Shown: positions 1-5,916 of the stretch, piece after piece
Layout of the letters: every line of letters begins with the position of its first letter
Position numbering within the stretch: position 1 is the first letter of the stretch
From: Phycisphaerae bacterium
Lineage (GTDB): Bacteria; Planctomycetota; Phycisphaerae; Phycisphaerales; SM1A02
Assembly (NCBI GenBank): GCA_018663565.1
Contig: JABJQE010000025.1
Location: 1-7,694 of the forward strand
DNA length: 7,694 nt
Reading direction: 5' to 3'
The notes under the pieces: model-generated
Database searches by the model: none
What the model saw: only the letters and a program-made list of their open reading frames with translations
Told to the model about the DNA's origin: nothing
Made by a program: the position numbers and the translations under genes

Positions 1-59
1 GAGGTCTGCCCATCGTGCCGGATGCGATATCTCGCGGTCCCCTCTGTTGCTTGCGTCAT
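1..59 (-). CDS. 5' end of an unidentified gene, cut by the left window edge
   Basis: An ATG at 59-57 on the minus strand is preceded by AGGAG, 6 bases away, inside an A-rich stretch. This is one of only two strong Shine-Dalgarno sequences in the window. The frame stays open to the edge and gives 19 full codons, MTQATEGTARYRIRHDGQT. This is too short to name. The segment YRIRHDGQT faintly resembles the first strand of GYF_2-type domains, which often begin like YxVRRDGQ, but that is only a guess. It lies 130 bases downstream of the DUF1080 gene on the same strand, far enough to have its own promoter. The good ribosome site is the main reason to believe it is real. Confidence 0.6.
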   Translation of the reverse strand, partial: MTQATEGTARYRIRHDGQT

Positions 60-65
60 TGCAAA

Positions 66-70
66 CTCCT
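66..70 (-). promoter_or_regulatory. Shine-Dalgarno site of the left-edge gene
   Basis: Read on the minus strand, AAAAAGGAG is followed by TTTGCA and then ATG. The core AGGAG sits 6 bases from the start codon. It decides the start of the truncated gene at 59 and is the main evidence that this gene exists. Confidence 0.6.
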
Positions 71-189
71 TTTTGCCCACAGCCAGGCTGGATATGTTTC
101 TCTCTTCTTTAGTTGTCGCGCGCAGGGGCTTGGATTGCAAGTCGAAAGCCCTTGAAAAACAGGTGGTTTCTGAGAATCACTGCGGACGG

Positions 190-1467
190 CTAACGCCGGA
201 TCAGAATGTTCGAGAATGAAATCCCGCTTCCGTGGCTCTGAAGTCCGATTGGGCCTTCTGCAGGGACTCCCGGAAGGTGAGCACGATCGACGACGGTGAT
301 GCCGTTGAGGATGACCGTGAGATACTCGCCCCGCATGCGGATGAAGTACCGATTCCACTGGCCGACAGGGGAATCAGCGGCGGCGTTTGGCGTTGCAGCG
401 GCTCGGGTTTGGGCAGATTGCGATTCATCTGTGCGGTAGCCCCACACTTCACCGCTTCCGATGGGCCAGCACCAAATATTGACCTGGCTCTTCGAACTTC
501 CGCGCAAGTAGATACCGCTGTCACGCTCTTCGATGGTCACCATTTGAGTAGTGCCATCTTCATTGGTGGCAGTTGTGCCCTTGGCGGTGATGATTGGCCG
601 CTCCATCTCGCCTTGCGACTGGCCAGTCCACTTCCAGTCGACGATCATGTCGAAGTCGCCGTATGACTCAGTGGTCCACAAGTCGCCGCCCTTGCCATTG
701 TGTGCAATGTTCGTGCCCTGCACAGTCCAGTTGTCTTCGTGGTCTTTTGGTTTCTTCCATCCCGTGAAGTCGAGGCCATTGAAGAGGGGGCGGAAGCCTT
801 CGGCGTCGTTTGCATCGATGGCCCAGGGCGAGGTTTCTTCTGGAAGCTCCTTGATACGAAGATTGCGAAAGTCCACCGGCGTGCCTTCGGACTCAAGGCA
901 GATGTACCCCTTCCTGGGGTTGCAGTCATAACCGCCGCTGACAATCTTGCCGTTGACGGCCAGCGAGATGTGTCCATCCTTGCATGTGATGGTGTAGTGG
1001 TTCCATTCGCCGGCACCTTTGGTGCGGGCTTCCGATGGAAGGCATCGCGCCCAGCCGCCGGGATGGGGTCGGTCAGGCGTCATCGTGGCGCCCCAGATTG
1101 AGAAAATATCACCCTCGCTGGTGTAGTTGTCAGTCTCAACACCAATCATTACTTGCACTTCAATGGCCTTGCTGAACGGAACGCCAGGCGCTGGCAATGC
1201 ATCGGACCAAACAAAGACGCCCGCGTTGCCTTGCTTCTCGTGGTGCATCCATTCGAGTTCCAAGACAAAGTCTTCATACATGCGCTCGGTTCGCAGCAGG
1301 CATGTGGGTTTGCCGGTGCAGCGAATCATGCCATCTTCTGCTCGCCACGTGGATGCGGCTCCATTTACATTGATCCAGCCATTGAGCGACTCGCCATCGA
1401 AGAGATCCGTCCAGCCATCGCCCGCAACTGCGGAAACGAAGAGGCACGTTGTGAGTGTGAGTGACAT
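190..1467 (-). CDS. Secreted protein with two tandem DUF1080 (3-keto-disaccharide hydrolase-type) domains
   Basis: A 425-residue exported protein. Residues 1-16 (MSLTLTTCLFVSAVAG) look like a short signal peptide, although the usual basic n-region is missing. Two related beta-sandwich (concanavalin-like) DUF1080/PF06439 units follow. Unit 1 spans about 18-207, with DLFDGESLNGW at 21-31, NAGVFVWS at 81-88 and EWNHYTITCKDG at 154-165. Unit 2 spans about 224-425, with PLFNGLDFTGW at 227-237, DSGIYLRG at 316-323, QWNRYFIRMRG at 370-380 and GPIGLQSHG at 405-413. Members of this family are abundant in Planctomycetes and Bacteroidetes; some cleave 3-keto-glycosides, others are uncharacterised carbohydrate-binding proteins. 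Activity here is inferred from family only. An Ala/Ser/Thr-rich insert at about 348-366 interrupts unit 2. The frame is open for 74 more codons upstream, but that part overlaps the divergent phosphofructokinase gene and contains nothing domain-like, so the ATG at 1467 is preferred. Confidence 0.9.
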   Translation of the reverse strand: MSLTLTTCLFVSAVAGDGWTDLFDGESLNGWINVNGAASTWRAEDGMIRCTGKPTCLLRTERMYEDFVLELEWMHHEKQGNAGVFVWSDALPAPGVPFSKAIEVQVMIGVETDNYTSEGDIFSIWGATMTPDRPHPGGWARCLPSEARTKGAGEWNHYTITCKDGHISLAVNGKIVSGGYDCNPRKGYICLESEGTPVDFRNLRIKELPEETSPWAIDANDAEGFRPLFNGLDFTGWKKPKDHEDNWTVQGTNIAHNGKGGDLWTTESYGDFDMIVDWKWTGQSQGEMERPIITAKGTTATNEDGTTQMVTIEERDSGIYLRGSSKSQVNIWCWPIGSGEVWGYRTDESQSAQTRAAATPNAAADSPVGQWNRYFIRMRGEYLTVILNGITVVDRAHLPGVPAEGPIGLQSHGSGISFSNILIRR

Positions 1468-1491
1468 GGACGGAAGGCTAGCAGGTAGGCT
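1461..1491 (+). promoter_or_regulatory. Putative leaderless promoter of the phosphofructokinase gene and operon
   Basis: GTGACA at 1461-1466 (five of six matches to TTGACA) and TAGGCT at 1486-1491 are separated by 19 bases, which is slightly long. TAGGCT ends 7 bases before the ATG at 1499, so transcription could start at the ATG itself. The -35 overlaps the start codon of the divergent DUF1080 gene. An alternative reading is that GGTAGG at 1484-1489 is a weak Shine-Dalgarno sequence about 9 bases from the ATG. The two readings use the same bases and cannot be separated by sequence alone. Confidence 0.4.
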
Positions 1492-1503
1492 GCGTGATAT
1501 GAA
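1475..1503 (-). promoter_or_regulatory. Putative leaderless promoter of the DUF1080 gene
   Basis: On the minus strand, TTCATA (1503-1498, four of six matches to TTGACA) is separated by 17 bases from TAGCCT (1480-1475, a TANNNT -10 form). TAGCCT is followed by 7 bases and then the ATG at 1467. Transcription would begin at or next to the start codon, giving a leaderless mRNA. No Shine-Dalgarno sequence is present. The -35 hexamer overlaps the start codon of the divergent phosphofructokinase gene. Seen in sequence only; promoter activity is inferred. Confidence 0.4.
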
Positions 1504-2767
1504 TGAACGAATGGCTATTCTTGTCGGTGGGGGGCCAGCCCCGGGAATCAACAGTGTGATTGCAGCCGCCACCATTCGTGCCCGGCTCCGTGGGGTCGAA
1601 GTGCTTGGCATCTTTGACGGCTTTGAACGCCTTATGGCGGGCGATACGAGCTGCGCCGAGCCGCTAGAGATTGATCGCGTCAGCCGCATTCACTTCCTAG
1701 GTGGCTCTGTTCTGCGTACATCGCGGGCGAATCCGACCGCTGATCCAGATGCAGTCAAATCTGTCGTGTCAACGCTGCGAAGGCTTGGCGTGTCGATGTT
1801 GCTGACGATTGGCGGCGACGACACGGCATTTAGCGCGAGGAGCATCGCAGAGGCCACAGGTGGTGATATTCGGGTGGCGCATGTCCCCAAGACAATCGAT
1901 AATGATCTCGACCTACCGCCCGACATCAATACCTTTGGATATGAAACGGCCCGCCACATTGGAGTTGGCATTGTGCACAGTTTGATGGTTGATGCGAAGA
2001 CGACATCTCGCTGGTACATCGTCGTGGCGATGGGACGCAAGGCTGGCCATCTTGCCATGGGAATTGGAAAGGCGGCGGGGGCGACTGTGACTATCATTCC
2101 CGAAGAGTTCAACGGGGACAGCGTGACGCTTGACGAGGTGGCAGACATTCTTGTGGGATCCATCGTGAAACGTGCCGCGCTTGGCCGTCCTGATGGCGTG
2201 GCAGTCGTGGCCGAAGGCGTGTGTCTTGCGATCGACCCCAGTGAACTTGAGTCGCTTGGCCTTGTGGAACGTGATGAGCACGGGCACATTCGGCTGTCTG
2301 AGCTGGATCTTGGTCGTGTGTTGCAGGGTGAAGTGACCCGGCGTCTTGCTTCACTTGGTCATGAGACGACTGTCGTTTCGAAGAATCTTGGGTACGAACT
2401 GCGTTCTGCTCCGCCTATCCCGATTGATCTTGAGTACACAAGAGATCTGGGCTACTGCGGCGCAAGGTATCTCATTCAGGGCGGAAGCGGAGCCATGGTA
2501 AGTATGCAGCAGGGTCGATTTGTACCGATCCCGTTTGAAGATCTCATGGACTCAGATACCGGAAGAATGCGTGTCCGGCTCGTAGATATTAATTCCACGA
2601 GGTACGCGATTGCGAGGCGATACATGATTCGGATCCGTAGGGATGACTTTGAAGACCGCGATGGTGTCGAGTCGCTTGCGTTGTCGTGTTGCTTGGACGC
2701 CGATGCGTTTCGAAAGCGGTTTGAACCTCAGACGAACCGCGAACCGTTGCCGCTGCAATTGACGTGA
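1499..2767 (+). CDS. pfp: Pyrophosphate-dependent 6-phosphofructokinase (PPi-type PfkA family)
   Basis: A 422-residue cytoplasmic enzyme of the PfkA family, interconverting fructose 6-phosphate and fructose 1,6-bisphosphate. The phosphate-donor loop GGGPAPGIN is at 10-18. Two diagnostic positions point to pyrophosphate rather than ATP. GGDDT (105-109) has Asp where ATP enzymes have Gly (GGDGS/T), and PKTIDND (130-136) has Lys where ATP enzymes have Gly (PGTIDND). The catalytic Asp of TIDND is retained. MGRKAGHLA (178-186) and EGV (239-241) form sugar-phosphate contacts in this family. LGYELRSAPP (297-306) with YTRDLGY (313-319) is the form seen in PPi-type relatives rather than the LGHIQRGG of bacterial ATP enzymes. 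The PPi reaction is reversible, so it can serve glycolysis or gluconeogenesis. The ATG at 1499 is chosen over 1511 because it gives a normal lead-in to the first strand. The longer open frame from 1127 is antisense to the DUF1080 gene. The stop codon overlaps the next start. Confidence 0.93.
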   Translation: MNERMAILVGGGPAPGINSVIAAATIRARLRGVEVLGIFDGFERLMAGDTSCAEPLEIDRVSRIHFLGGSVLRTSRANPTADPDAVKSVVSTLRRLGVSMLLTIGGDDTAFSARSIAEATGGDIRVAHVPKTIDNDLDLPPDINTFGYETARHIGVGIVHSLMVDAKTTSRWYIVVAMGRKAGHLAMGIGKAAGATVTIIPEEFNGDSVTLDEVADILVGSIVKRAALGRPDGVAVVAEGVCLAIDPSELESLGLVERDEHGHIRLSELDLGRVLQGEVTRRLASLGHETTVVSKNLGYELRSAPPIPIDLEYTRDLGYCGARYLIQGGSGAMVSMQQGRFVPIPFEDLMDSDTGRMRVRLVDINSTRYAIARRYMIRIRRDDFEDRDGVESLALSCCLDADAFRKRFEPQTNREPLPLQLT

Positions 2768-2793
2768 CAGCCGCGGCGAATTGGCCGTACACT
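2764..2793 (+). promoter_or_regulatory. Possible internal promoter leading to a leaderless start at 2800
   Basis: GTGACA (2764-2769, five of six matches to TTGACA), an 18-base spacer, and TACACT (2788-2793, a TANNNT -10) end 6 bases before an in-frame GTG at 2800. The geometry matches the promoter proposed for the phosphofructokinase gene, including the same GTGACA hexamer. If active, it would uncouple the downstream envelope and metal genes from the phosphofructokinase and make the small protein start at 2800. The GTGACA also contains the overlapping stop and start codons, so its match may be partly coincidental. Confidence 0.35.
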
Positions 2794-2958
2794 GCTCGCG
2801 TGATTGCCACGGCGATATTTCTACTGATGTTCATCACACTTCTGGCGATGCGTTCAAAGCGACGATGGCCATCTGTTGTGTGCTTTGTTGTGCTTGTGGT
2901 GGCCGTCTCACTTCTGCTCTCGCACCACATAAGCGAACCACTCAACCTTTCATTTTGA
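2764..2958 (+). CDS. Small two-helix membrane protein of unknown function
   Basis: A 64-residue protein if started at the GTG at 2764, whose bases overlap the phosphofructokinase stop as GTGA, a usual arrangement for translational coupling. Started at the GTG at 2800 it has 52 residues and begins directly at the first membrane helix. Two hydrophobic stretches (about residues 13-29 and 37-53, rich in Ile, Leu, Val and Phe) flank a basic turn, RSKRRW (30-35), so the loop is probably cytoplasmic and both ends periplasmic. One cysteine (C40) lies at the start of the second helix. I do not recognise a family. Position in the operon and a hairpin-like membrane shape support a real gene. Its place just before the DsbB-like gene suggests, weakly, an accessory membrane role. 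Confidence 0.6.
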   Translation: MTAAANWPYTARVIATAIFLLMFITLLAMRSKRRWPSVVCFVVLVVAVSLLLSHHISEPLNLSF

Positions 2959-2968
2959 GCCATATCTG

Positions 2969-3538
2969 ATGCGACGCTTCTTGTACTTCATTGCTCATTT
3001 TGAGATTTTGGCCGTGTCGGCAGTATTGCTTAGTGCATTCTGGATTCAGTTTGCCGAATGGGAGTTTCCGTATCCGCTGTGCGTTGTGCAGCGTATGGCG
3101 ATGCTGCTTTGCTTGATGGGGCCAGCGGTCATTATCATAGATGGACTCAAGCAGCGCGACGTGTCGTCCAGCGCCGTGATGGTGGGGTACGGGATGAGCA
3201 TTCTTGGAGCAGTCATCGGGTTGATCGCTTCGACCAGGCAGGTCCTGCTGCATATTCTCCCAGATGACAAAGGCTATGGCTCGGCTGTGATGGGAATGCA
3301 CTTGTATTCATGGGCTGTTGTGGTGTTCCTGACCGTGCTGGTCTTCAGTGCCCTAGGCTTGCTGCTCTGCAGCCGCTGGCGGCCACAGTCCAGTGGCAAG
3401 CGATCATTCTCGTTGATCGTTCTATGGATTCTTGGAATTATCATTCTTGGAAACGCCGTCTCGGTGTTCTGCGAAGCGGGATTCCATTTGTATCTGCCAG
3501 ACAATCCCACCACCTACCGGTTGTTCTCGGGAATTTGA
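2969..3538 (+). CDS. DsbB-family integral membrane protein lacking the canonical cysteine pairs
   Basis: A 189-residue inner-membrane protein with about five hydrophobic helices (near 7-27, 40-59, 69-88, 110-134 and 147-167). It resembles the disulfide-bond formation protein B family: WEFPYPLCVVQRMAM (31-45) aligns with the PCVLCxxER region after helix 1, and GYGSAVMGMHLYSWA (102-116) and LPDNPTTYRLF (176-186) match features I associate with bacterial DsbB relatives. True DsbB reoxidises DsbA and passes electrons to quinone through two periplasmic cysteine pairs. Here only C38 of the first motif remains (Tyr replaces the other Cys), and the loop between helices 3 and 4 has no Cys. The remaining cysteines are C48, C134 and C168. 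Disulfide-forming activity is therefore doubtful, although quinone binding may persist. The ATG at 2969 lies 10 bases after the preceding stop and has no clear Shine-Dalgarno sequence. Confidence 0.78.
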   Translation: MRRFLYFIAHFEILAVSAVLLSAFWIQFAEWEFPYPLCVVQRMAMLLCLMGPAVIIIDGLKQRDVSSSAVMVGYGMSILGAVIGLIASTRQVLLHILPDDKGYGSAVMGMHLYSWAVVVFLTVLVFSALGLLLCSRWRPQSSGKRSFSLIVLWILGIIILGNAVSVFCEAGFHLYLPDNPTTYRLFSGI

Positions 3539-3543
3539 ATTGA

Positions 3544-5916
3544 ATGCAGGATGACCGGCCACCGCCAGATAAGCGTCTGCCCGTCTTGACTCCAGGCGTG
3601 GCGCACCCTTGCGGCGAAGAAACAGATGCGGCGCGATGTGAGGCATGTGTCGTCAAATGGATTGAACGGCGTGCCGAGGCAGATGGTTTGGTGCCGGACG
3701 CCTCGACGACGCATGTGATGCTCATTGTTCCGGTGCGTGGACTGCAGAGGGGCGGCGATCGACGTCGATTGCGGCGCCGGCTGCGGCAGCTTGATATTGA
3801 AGCGGTATTGCCTCCTGAGGATGACCGGATTCATATGCGATTTCCGCGTGGTATGTGTCCACTCCATGCGGTCGCTGAGCAACTCGAAGGCTTGGGGTAC
3901 ACGCTTGATCTTGAATCAACCGAGGTTCGGTACGGGCAGGGGCTCGACGAATTGCCGCGGAGCGGGTCAACCGGGCTTCTCCGATGTGTTGATGGCGTGA
4001 GTTTTGTCTGGCGAGCGATCATGGCGGATCGCGAACTGCAACTCGTCAGTGTTTCAGGTGTGCTGTTGCTCACAGGTTTCGTCGTGCATCTTGCAGGTGG
4101 CGGAGAACTTCCGCGGATCATCTTGCTGGTGCTCAGCGCCGTGCTCTCGAGCACGGCTACCTTTATGGACGCGATTGAGGTCCTGAAGAAACTCCGAGTT
4201 GATGTCGATGTGTTGATGTTTGTCGCGGCGATTGGCGCAGCGGCGCTTGGGCATTACGAGGAGGGGGCGTTCTTGCTGTTTCTCTTCGGGCTTGGGTCTG
4301 CAGGCGAGCACTTGGCCCTTGAACGAGCGAAGCGGGCCGTGGATGCATTGACCGACCTTGCGCCAGACACAGCAGATCGCATTGAGGCTGATGGATCAAC
4401 GCGTCGTGTGGCAGTCGAAGAGTTGGAAATTGGTGACCACGTGGAGGTGCATCCGTTTGATCGCGTTCCAGTGGATGGTGATGTCGTGCACGGTCACTCG
4501 GCGATTGATCAAGCGCCAGTCACTGGCGAATCTGTGCCGGTCGAGAAGGGAATGGGCGATGATGTGTTCGCCGGAACAGTGAATGGCGAGGGCGAACTTG
4601 TTGTGCAGGTCACCAGTCGCGCTGGGGAAAGCACGCTAGCCCGGATTATGCGCATGGTGGAAGAAGCACAGGCAGCCCAGTCCCCGGCGGAGCGATTTAC
4701 AGAGCGTGTTGAGCGAATCTACGTGCCGATTGTCTTCGTACTCACGACGACCGTGGTTGTGCTTCCAGGGTGGCTTGGCTGGGAGACCTGGGGCGAGTCC
4801 TTCTACCGTGGCATGGCCTTTCTAGTTGCGGCATCGCCGTGCGCCGTGGCAATTGGTACGCCAGCTGCGGTGCTTTGTGGTCTTGGTCGGTCAGCGCGGC
4901 TTGGCGTACTCATGAAGGGCGGCGCGGCGCTCGAATCTCTGGGTCGCATGAAGGCCTTCGCGCTTGATAAAACCGGCACACTGACACTGGGCCGCCCAGA
5001 AGTGGATGACATTGTGCCCTTTGGTGATGTTGATGCAGATGAGGTTCTGCGCCTTGCGGCTGCCGTTGAGGAACGCGTCAATCACCCGTTGGCCGATGCG
5101 ATTGTGCAAGAGGCTCGCCGCCGCGGATTGAAGTTTCCAGAGACCGGTGCTGTGCGGCAAATCGCAGGACGTGGAGCACTTGCTGAGATTGCGGGTGTTG
5201 AAGTTGCGGTGGGTCGATCAACGCTGATTCCAGATGCTGTTGGAGATAGGGCTGCGGCCGTTCAGTTGGCCAGCCGCGGCGCAAGTGTCGTCTGGGTGTT
5301 TCGAGATGGCGCCTCAATTGGCGTGATTGGGCTCGCTGACCAGGCGCGGCCAGAGGCTTCTGCTGCCGTTGCTGATCTTCGTGCGCTTGGTGCGCGTTCG
5401 GTCACCATGATTACGGGTGACCATGGCGGCGCCGCGGCCATGGTGGCTGAGCGAGTCGGTATTGATGACATACGCGCCGATCTGATGCCTGAGGACAAAC
5501 TCACTATCGTCGAGGAACTTCGAGCGAAGTATGGCTGTGTGGCCATGGTGGGCGATGGCGTGAACGACGCGCCTGCGCTGGCCGCAGCGGATGTTGGAAT
5601 TGCGATTGGCGCTGCTGGCACTGATGTCGCAATGGAAACTGCAGATGTTGTACTGATGGGTAGTGATTTGCAACTGCTCACAGATGCGGTGGCGCTCTCA
5701 CAGGCGAGCCGGCGCATGATTATTCACAACCTGCTGATTGCCCTTGGCGTGATATGCGTTGTGGCTCCACTCGCGGTCTTTGGCGTCGCTGGCCTCGGTC
5801 CGGCCGTTGTGCTCCATGAGGGATCAACCGTCGTGGTCGTGCTCAACGCGCTGCGGCTCCTGCGATGGAAAACGGGCAGACGACCCGCCGAGTCGGGTAC
5901 AGTGCCACGCCTATGA
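3544..5916 (+). CDS. P1B-type heavy-metal-exporting ATPase with SPC/HEGST motifs (P1B-4-like)
   Basis: A 790-residue inner-membrane pump that uses ATP to expel transition-metal ions. Core motifs are intact: TGES 327-330 (actuator), DKTGT 475-479 with phosphorylated D475, HP 514-515 (nucleotide domain), TGDH 624-627 and GDGVNDAP 670-677. The membrane metal site is SPC (431-433) rather than CPC, and the last helix has HEGST (758-762). This pair is typical of the P1B-4 group, whose studied members export Co2+, Fe2+ or Zn2+. About eight helices are visible (near 167-184, 189-207, 222-236, 239-253, 391-409, 422-445, 727-748, 751-771), whereas P1B-4 pumps are usually described as having six. The N-terminus has HPC (21-23) and CEAC (32-35), then a beta-alpha-beta-beta-alpha-beta unit at about 56-124 that looks like an HMA domain without its GMxCxxC loop and with an Arg-rich first helix. 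Exact substrate is uncertain. The 3' end overlaps the next gene as ATGA. Confidence 0.92.
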   Translation: MQDDRPPPDKRLPVLTPGVAHPCGEETDAARCEACVVKWIERRAEADGLVPDASTTHVMLIVPVRGLQRGGDRRRLRRRLRQLDIEAVLPPEDDRIHMRFPRGMCPLHAVAEQLEGLGYTLDLESTEVRYGQGLDELPRSGSTGLLRCVDGVSFVWRAIMADRELQLVSVSGVLLLTGFVVHLAGGGELPRIILLVLSAVLSSTATFMDAIEVLKKLRVDVDVLMFVAAIGAAALGHYEEGAFLLFLFGLGSAGEHLALERAKRAVDALTDLAPDTADRIEADGSTRRVAVEELEIGDHVEVHPFDRVPVDGDVVHGHSAIDQAPVTGESVPVEKGMGDDVFAGTVNGEGELVVQVTSRAGESTLARIMRMVEEAQAAQSPAERFTERVERIYVPIVFVLTTTVVVLPGWLGWETWGESFYRGMAFLVAASPCAVAIGTPAAVLCGLGRSARLGVLMKGGAALESLGRMKAFALDKTGTLTLGRPEVDDIVPFGDVDADEVLRLAAAVEERVNHPLADAIVQEARRRGLKFPETGAVRQIAGRGALAEIAGVEVAVGRSTLIPDAVGDRAAAVQLASRGASVVWVFRDGASIGVIGLADQARPEASAAVADLRALGARSVTMITGDHGGAAAMVAERVGIDDIRADLMPEDKLTIVEELRAKYGCVAMVGDGVNDAPALAAADVGIAIGAAGTDVAMETADVVLMGSDLQLLTDAVALSQASRRMIIHNLLIALGVICVVAPLAVFGVAGLGPAVVLHEGSTVVVVLNALRLLRWKTGRRPAESGTVPRL
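5898..5903 (+). promoter_or_regulatory. Weak -10-like hexamer before the M42 gene
   Basis: TACAGT ends 9 bases before the ATG at 5913 and sits in the same local context (GTACA[CG]TGC followed by CGC) as the TACACT at 2788. No convincing -35 hexamer is found 16-18 bases upstream. It lies inside the ATPase coding region, so it may be chance. It is listed because there is no Shine-Dalgarno sequence for this gene either. Confidence 0.2.

Noticed and set aside
126..151. GGGCTT and AAGCCC as a possible terminator after the DUF1080 gene.
   Set aside because: The stem is only 6 pairs with a 14-base loop, and no T-run follows on the minus strand; the T-run in this region lies before the stem. I do not call a terminator.
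22..219. A 65-residue plus-strand open frame at the left end.
   Set aside because: No ribosome site or domain; it is antisense to the better-supported truncated gene starting at 59 and overlaps the 3' end of the DUF1080 gene.
1127..1498. The plus-strand frame of the phosphofructokinase is open for 124 codons upstream of 1499.
   Set aside because: It is antisense to the well-supported DUF1080 gene, and its translation has no family similarity and no place in a PfkA fold. The open frame is a by-product of codon bias.
1468..1689. A 74-residue N-terminal extension of the DUF1080 protein.
   Set aside because: It overlaps the conserved start of the phosphofructokinase, is Arg/Ser/Pro-rich like other antisense translations here, and would bury the signal peptide.
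4141..4154. GTGCTC-TC-GAGCAC inverted repeat.
   Set aside because: It is inside a coding membrane helix of the ATPase and too short and isolated to suggest an operator.
5420..5444. Perfect 8-base inverted arms (ACCATGGC / GCCATGGT) with a GC-rich 9-base loop inside the ATPase gene.
   Set aside because: It lies in the middle of the phosphorylation-domain coding region over a Gly/Ala-rich stretch, where such symmetry is expected from codon use.
5262..5717. A 151-residue minus-strand open frame opposite the ATPase gene.
   Set aside because: Its Ser/Ala/Thr/Pro-rich translation is a typical antisense shadow. The opposite strand carries strongly conserved ATPase motifs throughout.
5865..5912. 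An upstream ATG that would lengthen the M42 protein by 16 residues.
   Set aside because: The extension is inside the ATPase gene and is not hydrophobic or conserved-looking. The ATGA overlap at 5913 gives the usual family N-terminus.
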